In this document: positions 10,675 to 23,094 of the stretch, piece by piece
Position numbering within the stretch: the first letter of the stretch is position 1
Layout of the letters: each line of letters begins with the position of its first letter
From: Blastomyces gilchristii SLH14081
Lineage: Eukaryota > Ascomycota > Eurotiomycetes > Onygenales > Ajellomycetaceae
Assembly: GCF_000003855.2 (NCBI RefSeq)
Contig: NW_003101667.1
Location: forward strand, 97,012-161,011
Direction of reading: 5' to 3'
Length of the DNA: 64,000 bases
Notes under the pieces: generated by a model
The model's input: only the letters and a program-made list of their open reading frames with translations
The model's database searches: none
Told to the model about the DNA's origin: nothing
Position numbers and translations under genes: made by a program

Positions 10675-11878
10675 TGAATTCAACAACAGTTGAATACAGT
10701 TGAAAATACTTAATATCTATCAAAGATTGATCTTCTCTCAGAATACTGGCAGATCTGCATAGACAAACTGTCAGCATCATGAACAGTGTTTAATACATAA
10801 TGAGAGAAGTTTGAATTTCTGACAATGTCATTCAGTCTGATAAATGCATCTGTCATCTTTCAAATGATGATGAATACAATTCTTCATAAACAGAATGAAA
10901 CCTCATGTCTTGTATATCTGAATGACATTCTAGTCTTCTTAAACTCATATGATGAATATCTGAAGCATCTCAATGAAGTGCTTATAACTCTGGCAGAGTA
11001 TAAGCTCTATATTAAATCAACAAAGTGTGTGTTTGAAATGAAAGAGTTGAAGTTTGTAGAACATGTAGTGAGTGATAACTGTATACACTTCATCTCAGAG
11101 AAATTGAATGTCATAGCAAATTGACCGCAGCTGAGAAATATACATCATATACAACAGTTTCTTGAGTTGGTCTCATATTACTGCAGATTCATCAAAGATT
11201 TCACATGAATAGCTGCATCACTCTCAGATCTCTTAAGAGAAATAAATGCTAATCTGCAGAAGAAGAAGTTTCAGTTAATCATCTGAAATACTGCATGTGA
11301 AGAGGTCTTTCTCACACTGAGAGAATATGTAATAACATTCTCAGTGCTTATTCAATCAGACTGTGATAAATCTTTCTACATTGAGACAGATGCATCTGAA
11401 TGAGCTATCAGAGATACTCTTCTGCAGATGAGCAAGAATAACAAGCTGCAGTCAGTGATGTACAATGATAGGAAACTATCAGGTGCTGAGCTCAATTACT
11501 CAGTGTATGAAAAGAAATTGCTAGTGATCAAGCACATGCTGACATTGTGAGATAGATATATTGACAACAGACATACAACAACAGTGATCACAGATTATGA
11601 AAGCCTCATCTATCTGCAATTGATGATAAAACTCTTCAAACACTTAGCATGTTGAATCTCAGAGTTTCAAGTATATAATCTTCATATCAAATACTGAAAG
11701 AAATCAGACACTGTGATGTCTGATGCAATCAGTCACAGATCTGATTTCATGAGTGAGAGTTCTATGAACCAGACACAAGGAAAGTGCGCATTAAATGTAC
11801 TGAGAGAATGCAAGAAATCAGAATGAGTGAATACAATAATCTCTCACTTAAAGAATAGCAAGATATCAGATGACAAGT
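10675..11878 (+). pseudogene. pol: Gypsy-A copy B pol, second part: RT palm and RNase H
   Basis: RT resumes at the copy A insertion point. The active-site motif at about 10909-10935 reads CLVYLNDIL; the first Asp is replaced by Asn (GAT to AAT), so this RT would be dead even without stops. The thumb continues to about 11124. RNase H follows: a TDASEWAI stretch near 11388 (first catalytic Asp), KKLLVIKHML near 11513 and VMSDAISHRSDF near 11718-11750. The sequence ends at 11878, where Gypsy-3 inserted. It resumes as integrase at 19133. Confidence 0.87.
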
Positions 11879-12136
11879 TGTAAGAAATCCCGCTTCTTGC
11901 GGATTCTTTACCCCTATTCCTATCTCTCACGTAACCAATAGGGCTAGCGGCCCTTGGCTACACACAACTATATAGACTGGAGTTTGTGAATACTATTCAT
12001 AACTCAGCTTGAATACTATTATACATTTGATCTCTACATTTTATCTTTCTATCATGAATACTTCTAGTAGTTAACAGTACATATCATATCAAGCTGCAAA
12101 CACTCAAATAATCATCTGTGAGCACTTATTCTTACA
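11879..12136 (+). repeat. 5' LTR of Gypsy-3
   Basis: 258 bp, equal in length to 18870-19127. Differences are transitions: for example GGCTACAC against GACTACAC, and CATCTGTGAG here against CGCCTGCGAG in the right LTR. The right copy keeps CpG where the left lost it, and the reverse also occurs. Confidence 0.93.
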
Positions 12137-12168
12137 TTTCAAGCTCAGTCAGTCAGCAATCACCTGTT

Positions 12169-15100
12169 ATGACTGAAAGGACTAGAAACTTGCATACTTC
12201 AACCCCTGCAAACCCTACTGCAGGCACTCAGAAGCAGCCACCTGAATCATGAACAACCCCTATGAAAGAAGTCTCAGAGAACTTATCAATCACTCACAGA
12301 ACATCATCCTCTGCATCTGTGACAGAGAAACTCTTCAAACTCACAAATAAATCAATCTCAGTGAAGAACATTCTTGAGCATCTTCTGCAGAATCAAGCTA
12401 TTTTTCTATAAGAAATACTTACTATCTGTAAACACTCTCAAACTGAGTTCTTAGACATGATCTTCAGAGACACTCATGAACTGAAAAGAAACTTTCTTAA
12501 GTTACAATCACTAAAGGTCACTTATTGAATCACAATCTATAAAAGCTTTTGCAAGTTTGTATTTGAAATTGACTCACAAGCCTGACTGTGTGACATGAAA
12601 GATGAAGAAGCTGTCATCTATACAATGACAGATCTCTATTACACTGAAGTCAAGAACTGGCTGAATTATCTAGAGAATGATCACAAGAGATCTCACTGAT
12701 CTGTTCTCAAGACCTATCTAGAGAACAAGTTGAGAGACTCTGTGAGCTGAACAGAGAACATCTGAGTCATGATCATCAATATTAGGAAAAGAGGCAAGGA
12801 ATCTGATAAAGACTACTCACAGTGCTTTATGAAATTGTGATGTGAATTGAATCCTGTGAAAACAGGGCTCTGAAACAAGATCTGAATGATGATATTTATA
12901 AAGAGACTGAATAAAGATATGCAGAACAAGCTCATTGAGCAAGACTCTAAGCTCTTGATTCTGAAGAAACTGATGACTCTCATTCACTGCTTACAGATCA
13001 CTGTGAGAGTCACAGACCTGCAGAGAGTAGATCATCAATCAGCCCTGTAAGAGCCAGGACAACAGAGAACAGATTTGTTAGAAAAAGATGATAAGACACA
13101 GAGAGATTTGCATCTGACTGCTGAGCAGAGAGAGAGAGCTTCACAAGCTTCTGTAAATAGAGTATATAACAGAGAGACTAAGAAAAAGAGACTCTGCTTC
13201 ATCTATTCTAAATCAGAACATCTTCATGCAAACTGTCTGAACAAATCAAAATAGGAATTTGAGAAGTCACAGACAGAGTCAGCAACAGCCTTCTTAAGAG
13301 TCTTGAAGCTGACACCTGAATCTGTTGCTTTCTCAATGAAAATGCTTGCTCACAGAGAGAGATCACATCACAGTGCTGCTATCTCACAAGCATGAGAAGC
13401 ATTGATGAACTCAGGATCCCAGGTCACTGTAGTGTTCTTAAAGCTCACAGAGTGAATGAGTAAAATAGTGAAAACTGAGAACCTGCTCTTGCAATAAGCA
13501 GGGTGTGAGAACTCAGACCTGAGAGCTGAGAGACTTACAAGAGTCATCTTTGAATTGCAAGATCTCTTCAGAATCTGAAGAAGATTTGCAGAAACTGTGA
13601 TTATCACAGACATTATAGATGACATGTACTTGAGACTTGCATGACTTCAAAGACACAATTCACACATAGCTGTCTGCAAGTCAGGTTTATACTTTCAATC
13701 AGTGTTAACAGACTCACTCACAGAGATAGAATCAGTTGATGCTGCAGAGTTAATTAGAGAAGACAAGCTCATCTATATAATAACTTTGCAAATATCTGAG
13801 AACTTCATGATCATGAAAACAGAGCTTCAGATATCAGAGGAATACTGAGATCTCATAGAGATATTCAGCTCAGTAAAGGCAGCTGAGCTTTCTTCTCACT
13901 GTGAGAAGAATCTGATAATAGATTTGATAGAAGAACAGAAACCCTTCTGAGAATCAATCTATAAGCTCTCCTATCAAGAGACAGAGGCCTTGCAGGCCTA
14001 TGTGAAGAAGAATCTGAAGAATGACTTCATCTGATCTTCACAGGCCTTCACAGAAGCCTCTGTGATATTCACAAAGAAGAAGAATGAAGATCTCAGATTA
14101 TGTATAGACTATCATGATCTGAACTCCAAGATAATAAAGAGTTACTATTCTCTGTCTCTGATTGAGAATGTGATCAATCATCTCACAGAAGCTGTCATAT
14201 TCACACAGCTGAATGTGATCAATGTATATACACAGCTGCAAATACAGTCTGAGAATGAATGAAAGACTGTCTTTAGAACTGCACTGAGATTATTTGAATA
14301 TCTAGTGATGTCTTTTAGTCTGACTAATATCCTCACAGCATTTCAGTCTTTCATTAATAAAACACTTCACACATATCTGAATGTCTTCATGATAATATAT
14401 CTGAATGATGTGATGATGTACTTCACAAAGAAGAAAGAACACACTGAGCATGTGCAAAGTGTGTTGAAGGTCTTAGATGAGGCAGGACTGTATATTAAGC
14501 TTACAAAGTACAACTTCAGTGCTCATTAAATTAATTTTCTAGAATATGTAATCACTGCAGATGATATTCAGATGAAATCTTCACAGATTGAGACTATTCT
14601 ATCATGACTGAAGTCAACTAGTATTCATGAGATTCAGATCTTTCTGAGCTTTATGAATTTCTATAGATGATTTATCTTTGTGTTTGTAAGAATCTTCTTG
14701 ACTCTTACAGACATACTGAAGAGTGAAAATAAGAAGAAGTCATTCTGTAAATAGAGAATGAAAAGATTATTGAGAAGAGAGAACTGTAAGAACTTTCTTA
14801 TCTCAGAAGCTTACAGAGTCTTTGCAAGATTGAAACAGACATTCACAGACATAGTAATACTGTTTCACTTTGATTTCTTACTCTTAATCAGATTGAAGAC
14901 AGATGTCTTCTTCTTTGCAATTTCAGAAATAGTCTTATAACTACAGTCAAATGAGAACTGAGTTTCAGTGATCTTTTTCTTACAGAAGATGCAACCTGTG
15001 AAGATCAACTATAACATTTATAATCAGAAGCTTCTTATAATAGTGAAATTCTTTCATCACTGATATCACTACTTTGAGAGCCTCACAACAGTGATTACTG

Positions 15101-17046
15101 TTAGAACTAATTATGACAGCTTACAACAGTTTACTTCAATCAAGAAACTCTCACAGCAGCAGATTCACTGAGCTCAGAGACTGAGTGAGTTCTGATTCAA
15201 GATAGAACATATCAAGAGAACTAAGAACTCAGTGAACAGACTTTCTCACAGATCAGACTATGTTAAGAAGATCAGGACAACAGACACAGAGAGACTAGAG
15301 AAGACAGAAAAGCTTCACAGAATGCTCAGACTGAGTGTTACAAAGAGATTGACTGAAGAGTCTCTTAATCCCTTATAAGAGAAGAGAGAAGAGAGAGGGA
15401 AGAAGCCTGCATAACTACTCTCTATAACACTGAGAGTCAACACTCTGAGAATCTCTATGAGAATTCTTGAAGAGAGTATCTATAATCTGAAGAGTTTGTG
15501 AGCTTTGAGAAGCACTGTGAAAGACCTGGTGTAAGAAGAAACAGAGTATAAGTCTTTGTAAGATCTTCTATTCAGATTGTCTGAACTGCAACTGAAGAAT
15601 GAATATACTCAGTATATTCAGAAACTGCTTATAGCAGGGATCAATTCTGCAGAAATAAAGAATTGAAGAGACTTAAATGACCTCTTATAAAGAGAGAACT
15701 GAATTTATATACCTATGAATGAGTTTCTATACATAGAACTTATTAAAAGGTATCATAACTCTTCTCTAGTGAGTCATTTTATAGATACTAGAACTCATGA
15801 GTTGCTCACAAGAAAATACTTCTGACTGAAGATACAAGAACTTGTGAAGAAGATAGTGAATTCTTATACTGTTTATCAGGGTTTGCAGATAGTGTGATTC
15901 AGATCATATAAAGAACTTACTTCTCTACTCATTCTACAGAAACCTTGAGAACAGCTAGGAATGAATACTCTTGTAAGCCTCTCTGAAAGTAAGAACATAT
16001 ATAATACCTGCTTTGACAGTGTGCTGATGATAGTGAATCACTTCATCAAGATAACACACTTTATACCCATCTGCAAGAACTTGAAGTCAAAGAATTTAAC
16101 TCACATCTTCATCTGCAATGTGATTCAGTTGTATGAGTTGTCTATGAACATTGTCTCAGACAGAGAATCAATCTTCACAGAAGAGTTCTGATCTAATCTG
16201 ATAACTATACTGAAGATCTCATGAGATTTAAGCACAGCTTTTCATCAACAGACAGATGATCAGATAGAACATCTGATGAGTATATTGAAACAGTATCTGT
16301 GATACTTTGTTAATTACAATCAGAATGACTGAGTGTATTGATTATCACTTACAGAGTTCATATACAACAATTCAAAGCATGCTAGCACAGGTAAAATCCT
16401 CTTTGAGATGCTCACTGAGACTCATCCGCGGATGATCTTGATGAATCTGTGAGAGTACACTATAAAGTGTGATGATGTCTGTGAACAGACTGAGAGAATT
16501 CAGAATATTCAGAAGAAAGTCTGTGAATTCTTGAGAAAGGCTCAAGAGTATCAGAAGAGATACTATGACTTCAAGCATATTATAAAGAGTTTCAAGAAAG
16601 ATGATAGAGTCTGACTAAGTCTAGAAAACATCATTATATAAAAATCTAGTAAGAAGCTGAATCTCTTACAGACAGAGTCTTATAAGATTGTGAAGAAAAT
16701 TAGCTCACAGTTCTATAGATTTAAACTGTCATCTGAGTTGCAGATATATAATGTTTTTCATGTCTTTTTGCTCTGTGAATATAAGAAATTCTTAGAAAAG
16801 AACTCTGTGACTCATCACTCTGTCTGTGAAGTACTAGAGAGTGAAAGAGAATATCAGATCAAAGAAATTATTAACTCAGAGAAGTGAGATCATGAGCTCT
16901 GATTCAAGATTCAGTGACAAGAATATTCTGACAAGATGAATGAGTTCACTTGAGAATCATTCAGGCAGATAAGACATCTGCAGAAGCTGAGACATGACTT
17001 TCATACTGTGAATTCTGATAAGTCAGAATGATATGATCTTCACTAA
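12169..17046 (+). pseudogene. gag-pol: Gypsy-3 gag-pol polyprotein, one frame, interrupted by stops
   Basis: A single frame of about 1625 codons runs from ATG 12169 to TAA 17044-17046 if TGA is read through. Gag covers about 12169-13260, with a zinc knuckle at 13195-13236 whose second Cys is now Tyr (CFIYSKSEHLHANC). A protease-like NSGSQVT motif (about 13411) has Asn for the catalytic Asp. RT lies at 13950-14530, with YLND at 14398-14409. RNase H runs to about 15270. Integrase covers 15740-16580, with SDRESIF near 16159. A C-terminal chromodomain is at about 16810-16990 (IQWQEY, TWESF), the module that guides integration to modified histones in this clade. Breaks are almost all TGA. Confidence 0.9.
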
Positions 17047-17358
17047 GAACCTGATTATAATAAAGATATTAACACTGTCATTTGTAAGTTCTAGTCTATA
17101 AGATGATGAGTTTCTACTGAGATGAACAGTCTGCAGTGTACATAAGAGAAGAAGAAATCATACTCTCATTAAAGCTAAAAAACAAGAAAATAAACAGAAC
17201 TGTGAACACAATTTAGAGATTAATAAAGAAAAAATAAAGAAAACTCACACTCACATTCTCAATATCTATAACACTTAATTTCTTCATAACTATCAATTTC
17301 TCTCTTCAAAGAAGCAGAGAGCATTATACTCATAGTACAGACAATTATTATATTTGAC

Positions 17359-18760
17359 ATGAAGATTGCTAGAAATGCACAGACTTCAGAGAAGCTTAAC
17401 ACCAGAGCATGTGCAATTGTAGCAGAGTCTTGAGAGCTGATTGTCTATGCATGTGATCAGATACTTCTTATGAAGCTGTGTTCACTCTCTCAGTTGTGCT
17501 GAAGTATCCAGTCTGGAAACAATTGAGATATGAAGAGAAAGCTCATCTGTCCAGATCAACTCTTATTACAAATTCATGACATTCACATTACCTTAATTAC
17601 CTGGATTTTACAGGTACTCAGGGACTCATCTCTCATTGACAATGAGATTGCAGAAATGCGCTGCAACACGAGAACCATTGATAGGAAACCTAGGCATATT
17701 CACATATATCTGATCAGAGATTGTGTGAGTAGAAAGAGAGTGATTGTAGGCCTGTGAGACCACAGGAGACACTGGCAACATCAGAAGCTTTATAAGAACT
17801 GTCAGCTAGAATCTGTAAGGAATTACTTGTGAGAAGACTTACAGCAAAGAGAAGGACTGTGCTGCTTAGAGCCAGAGACTGGCCTGAAGAAGGCATGAAG
17901 TTGATCACTGGCCTGAAGATCAGGTGCAGTGGCAGAGCTGAGAAGAATGAAGATACAGTTGCAGATGGCAGTGCCCCTGCTTCACCAGCTGATAAAAAGT
18001 GATCAGAGAAGTCATGAGAATGCTCACAAGAAGCTCAGCAGCAGCCAGACATTGTTTACAAAGATATTAAAATTGAAAAAATTTTTATTCTTGAGAAGTT
18101 CTTGAATCAACATGCAGATATTGTCAGAAACACTCTCTCTCTATTATCTGAGTGAAAACACTTCACAGATGAATGAAGATACTCACAGTTTATAGAGATG
18201 AAAGCTGTTACAGAAAAAGAGAAAAGAAGATAAGATTCTACAGACAGATCTGAGATATTTATACTACTCTAGAGAGATTTACTTACACTGTGAGTGATTC
18301 TGCAGAACAGTCAGATCACTCTAGTAAATAAGAGTGATTGTGAATCACAGATCTGAATCTTTCTATATAACTATAAAGAGTGATTGCAGGCTGCAGACAT
18401 CTTGATTCTACAATTCTACAGAGTTGATGAAAGAATGAAAAATTCCTTATAATTCTACAGTGTCAAAGAACAATGATTTATAAGAATGAGTGAAAGATCA
18501 ACTCACAAATACTTCTCTTTGATGAGAGTGATCTCACAGAGAGTGATTCATCTGTGAGATAAATCTGTATAATGATCACACAAGAATCTCATGAAAATGA
18601 TTAAGAGTTAACTGAAACCCTTCTGTATGAAAGATGCAAGATGAATCTGCATGATAGTCAGAGAAGAATCTGTAGATTACAAAGAACCTCACAGAATAAG
18701 AAACTGAGTGACAGACTCTTTTCTCTTCACAGTAACAAGGGATTTTTCCTCACTGAGGTT
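17359..18760 (+). pseudogene. Unrecognised reading frame between integrase and 3' LTR of Gypsy-3
   Basis: After the gag-pol stop, about 300 bases seem non-coding. A plus-strand region then opens at ATG 17359 (MKIARNAQTSEKL) with Cys residues at CDQ..LCSLSQLC. The open stretch 17530-17757 keeps CpGs and an undisturbed Trp codon, and a lysine/glutamate-rich part follows to about 18260. Beyond 17757 the frame is uncertain, because TGA and possible introns break it. It sits in pol sense, unlike the antisense gene of Gypsy-A. It could be an accessory gene or a degraded captured sequence. I recognise no family. Confidence 0.4.
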
Positions 18761-18869
18761 TTTTATAGATATAAAGGGTTTTTAGTGAGTATCACTGCAG
18801 TGCTGAGCTGATTCTATGAAGTCACTCAGTGAAAGGCTTTGCAAACCAAGTCTTAGAGAGAGAGAGATA

Positions 18870-19127
18870 TGTAAGAAATTCTACTCCTTGCAGATTCTTT
18901 ATCTCTATTTCTATCTCTCATGTAATCAATAGGGCTAGCGGCCCTTGACTACACACAACTATATAGACTGAAGTTCACGAATACTATTCATAACTCAGCT
19001 TGAATGCTATTATACATTTGATCTCTACATTTTATCTTCCTATCACAAATACTTCTAGTAGTTAACAGTACATATCACGCCAAGCTGCAAACACCCGAAT
19101 AATCGCCTGCGAGCACTTATTCTTACA
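18870..19127 (+). repeat. 3' LTR of Gypsy-3
   Basis: 258 bp, partner of 11879-12136. The preceding AG-rich run at about 18855-18869 is the likely polypurine tract. CAAGT follows as target duplication, then Gypsy-A copy B integrase resumes. Confidence 0.93.
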
Positions 19128-19132
19128 CAAGT

Positions 19133-20900
19133 ATCTTGTGAAAGTAATAGAAGAGATGCTTTTAAACTTCAAACTGAGAAAATTGAAAAATAATGTTATA
19201 CTTTACTGCAATCTATAATATGCAGAAGCTCTCTATCTGAAACATTCATTTAGATGTGACTTAATGGCTTGCATGCACAAGGAATTCAGCTACTTAGAAA
19301 GCTCTGAACTCATGAGTATACTTGAATCAAGAGTGTACTGGTCAAGCATGACTGAGAACATTCAGACATACACTCACAAGTGCTTAAATTGCCAGGTCAT
19401 GAAAGAATCTAGAAAAGGATTAGAATATGAGAAAGTATAACATCAGATGAAATGTATAATACAACTGTTTAAATAATGAGAGATAGATCTCATAGACATA
19501 TTACTGTAAATATTAAATGAAAATCATTGAATAATCACTGCTATTGACTATGCTACTGGCTGGCCAGTCATGAAAGCAGTTTCAGAGATGACAGAGAAGA
19601 TGATGATGAAATTCCTACATAATGAGATCTATGTCAACTATGAAATGTCATGTGAGATTCTAACTGATAATGATGCAAACCTTGTAGAAGAAGCAGTGAG
19701 GCATTTTATGAGTCAGTTACAGATAAGACATTGTAGAACAACATCATATGACTCACAGATGAATGAGAAGATAGAATGCTTGAATGAAATCCTGAGCAAT
19801 ATGCTGATAAAATATCTAGTGAGCAAGTCTACAAGATTATGAAATGAATATCTCAGTCAGGCACTATTAGTCACATGAATTCAGCAGTATGCAGTCTTCA
19901 AGTGTTCATTATTCTATCTGTTGTATGAATTGAATCCGCGCATTTCAAAGAATGCTTCAGAAAAGATGAGAGAGAGAACAGTGATTACAGACACAGTAAA
20001 AGCAACAGTCACAGATGCAGCAGTCACAGATGCAGAATCAAGATTGAAAGAGATCAGTCATACACATGCAAAAGCTAACAAGTTACTCCTGAACTCAGCA
20101 ATTCAATCAAAAAGAATATGAGACTCACTAGTTAAGAAATTGAGTCTCAAGATGAGAATGTGAGTTCTTATATACAATGAGAGTTCTGAGAAGTTTCAAT
20201 CTAGATGATTTGAATCATATAAAATACTCAAATCACATTCTCTGAGAATATACACATTGAAAGAATCAGAGAGACAGATCTTACACAACTTAATAAATAA
20301 TTCATATCTTATAAAGACAAAGATACAAGATCTGAGTAGATTATAATCATTCACAGCAGTATTGTCAGTATTGAAAAAGAAGAGACTTATAATTGAAAAG
20401 TCTCATGAAGTAAGAGAAATCATAGACACTTATAAATCAGATGATCTCACTTATTCTGATCTTTTCATAATTATAAGAAAAGAATGAAAAGTAATGAAGA
20501 AATCAGATGAATATCACACTCTAATAAGTGATAAGACTGTAGCTGATCATATGATAACACATTATAAACAGTAGATGTAACATGACAAAGAGCAGTCTCA
20601 GAGCAGCAGACTTACACATGAATCAGAGCACAGAAGAAAAAGAATTTCAGAGTTGAATTCAACTGTTTATATCAGTTTAATTGCAGAGATAACAGAGGAC
20701 AAAGCATCTGAAACATTCACAGACACATGAGATCAAGCTATCTCAATCTCTGAAGACACTCAGAGATCAGATGAGGTTAGTTTCAATAGACTGTTCACTG
20801 TAGTGATCTGAGTGAGTGAAGTGAGACAGTATGATATGTGAGACAGAATCACAAGGTGAAAGCTGCTGAACCTAGTCACTGAATACTGTATTATATAGAG
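19133..20900 (+). pseudogene. pol: Gypsy-A copy B pol, third part: integrase
   Basis: The integrase zinc region is near 19250-19400 (CMHKEFSYLESS, then CLNCQ). The catalytic core follows: IDLIDIL near 19483, then VMKAVSEMTEK, EILTDNDANL near 19654 and NEKIECLNEIL near 19762, which fit the D,D(35)E arrangement. The stretch 19570-19842 is open for 90 codons. After it come a region rich in ATVTDAAVTDAE-type short repeats (about 19990-20040), a basic C-terminal part, and a Ser/Glu/Lys-rich tail. Pol ends near 20900 and converges on the antisense gene, which ends at 21113. Confidence 0.87.
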
Positions 20901-21112
20901 GTTGTGTAAGAGTAGTGACTAGCAGACAAAGAAAAAGTGTAAGAAAAGAAAAGGGAATGACTCAAGAGATAATGAATTAATTGTCAATCATAAGAATCAG
21001 CTGCAAAAGACAAATGTTATCATACACCTCATTCATTTTCATACATCACATGTTTAATCTATTTCCAACATCACATCATCTGAAAAGAAAAACATCAAAA
21101 ACAAAGGAAATC

Positions 21113-22613
21113 TCAAAACTCAAGATTCACAAGGAATTCAAGAGCCATAAGCTGCTTTTATAACAACATTACATACATCTCTGATTTCTCTACTGCTCTG
21201 TGTATGACATTAATATCATTTATTACAAGATTGACTGGAATACTAATATAGAAATGTGTACACATGCATGTAGAAAAATTGAAGAAGAGCATGGAACTCA
21301 CAGAATCAGGAGCCAGGGCAGGAAAGACAGAGACAGAAGAAACAGAAGAGAGAGAAAGTGCAGAACTGAATAAACAACAGCAGAAGTCATCTGAGGCTAA
21401 ACAGTTACAATCTGATATGTGCACAACCTTCCCTGCAGAAGAGGGAGAGAAAGCACTGAGAGAAGCTTGAGAGTAGAAGAAGATAGTCTCAGTGATATTA
21501 TCATCTTTGATTAAAATGATCTCTGACACTGAAGCAACTAAGAACTATTATTAGTATACAAAACTGCAAAAACAGAGATAACAATTACTGAACAAACATC
21601 TGCTGATCTTAGAGTTATACATACAATTACAACACACACAAGACTTCTCAGAAAGAGAGAGAGAGACATGAGAGAATACAGGAAGCAGAACACAGCATAC
21701 AAATGACTCATTCTCACAATGATATCTTAGACAAGATGTACAAGCCTCACATCTGCAGATGTAAAAGAGTATGATATTCATGTTTTCATTTCTGAAAACA
21801 CAGATATCTTTCATCTGCATTACAAAGTCAGATAACAGATATCAGAGAATAGACTGATACAGATCTATTATCTCAAAGAAATTCATTAGAGTAGATGTAC
21901 TCATAATATTGAATTTAATAATTGTGAAAAGTTTCTTGATATCTGTGAATGTCATAACTTCATATATAATAAAACTCATAATAATTTCTTCTAAGAACAG
22001 GAAAATCAGTGTTAGAAAGAAAAGATGAAAAAGAAAAAGACTTACAATTTTAACACTGTTGAGAAGAGAAGTGATTCTCTGATATAAATGAATAATTGCT
22101 TCATCATGAATATTTAAAATGAATGTAATAAGCAGCATTCATGACTGAGCTTTAGATAGTCATATTGTACACAGTCTTCATATAATAAATCATTTTAGAG
22201 GTTAGTAAGAAGAGTGAAAGTGTACATACTGAGAAACATGATTTATTAAGTCTACACAACATCTTCTTGAAACAGGAAGAGCTGATAATAAAAGCAGAGA
22301 CAGCAGAAGCAGAGAAAGCAGAAGTAGCAGAAGCAGAAGTAGTGAGAGTAAGAGTTATGAGAACAGGGATAGCGGGAGCGGGAGAACCAGACGCAGGAAC
22401 AGGTGTAGAAGATTGAGAGGGAGCAGCAGAGAAAGGAACAGAGAGAATAGAAGAGAATGCAGAAGACTCAGTTATATATGATATGAATAATTCCTCTGTT
22501 ATCACATTCTCCAAGTCCTCAATCAATGATTCAACATTGAAATCATGATTATCAGTGAATATGAATCTGTCAATGTGTAAAGATTCTATGTGAATTAAAA
22601 CAAATATATCAGT
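21113..22613 (-). pseudogene. Antisense gene of Gypsy-A, copy B (split by Copia1 near its start)
   Basis: Co-linear with 2614-4100 of copy A. The start region lies at about 28232-28238, beyond Copia1, and the start codon reads ATA here. Exon 1 with the Ser/Thr/Pro/Ala-rich part is at 22046-22613 (open for 124 codons at 22152-22526). Intron 1 is 21991-22045, 55 nt, with intact donor GTAAGTC, branch CTAAC and acceptor TTCTTAG. Exon 2 (open at 21842-21990 and 21551-21820) shows the best Cys cluster: CRCEACTSCLRYHCENESF, then CVCCNC. Exon 3 (21158-21529, 123 codons) ends at TGA 21115-21113. The intron signals are on this strand only, so I take this as the coding strand. Confidence 0.62.
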
Positions 22614-22618
22614 ATCTG

Positions 22619-22886
22619 TGTCAGGAAAAAGAGGTTATACACTACTGTACGCTATCAACATCATATTACTACAATATTTCTCATCATCATCAGCTTACTA
22701 CAACGCTCATCTAATACTCGCTTATGCTAGCTCTCTTGGCTCGCACATATATTTTACTATAAATAGCTCTATCATTTGTATGAAATAGATATATTAGATA
22801 GTGTACAGATAATATAACAAGCAGATCTTGATACACATAAGATTCATATGTCATTAACATATTCATCTGTGACACTCATTTTAACA
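22619..22886 (+). repeat. 5' LTR of Copia1
   Basis: 268 bp, identical in length to 27959-28226 and to the Copia2 LTR at 29363-29630. It contains a TATAAATAG box-like motif near 22758 on the plus strand. LTR differences are transitions. Confidence 0.94.
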
Positions 22887-22897
22887 GTTATGAGCCC
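22887..22897 (+). other. Copia1 primer binding site (half initiator tRNA-Met)
   Basis: GTTATGAGCCC abuts the LTR. Copia-group elements prime from an internal cut of initiator tRNA-Met, whose anticodon arm includes GGGCUCAUAAC, an exact complement. Confidence 0.8.
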
Positions 22898-23094
22898 GGT
22901 AAGCAGCATCTGAAGAGAAGTGTGATACACTGATCTCAATTCTCATTCAAATTTGACAACTATCATTTGAACTGAGATGATAGATTCTCACTTGTATACA
23001 TTTCAATATACTCAACTGTTATACACTCTGAATTCTGATCATATCTATTCTCAAATACTTGAACTGATTCCTCAATCCATTCAATATAACTGAT

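Larger units (their letters stand above)
11879..19127 (+). mobile_element. Gypsy-3, full-length chromodomain Ty3/gypsy retrotransposon
   Basis: Two 258-bp LTRs (11879-12136 and 18870-19127) start TGTAAGAAAT and end TTATTCTTACA. The target duplication CAAGT is perfect (11874-11878 and 19128-19132). The polypurine tract before the right LTR is GAGAGAGAGAGATA. Internally there is one continuous gag-pol frame (12169-17046) and then about 1.8 kb of further sequence that seems to hold another reading frame. The LTR TATA-proximal part keeps CpGs (GGGCTAGCGGCCC). It inserted between RNase H and integrase of Gypsy-A copy B. Confidence 0.95.

Noticed and set aside
21264..21470. Glu/Lys-rich pol-sense ORF (MHVEKLKKSMEL) opposite exon 3
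   Set aside because: It looks coiled-coil-like, but in copy A the matching frame has stops beyond the TGA type, and the antisense frame with intron support is longer in all three copies. Not fully excluded.
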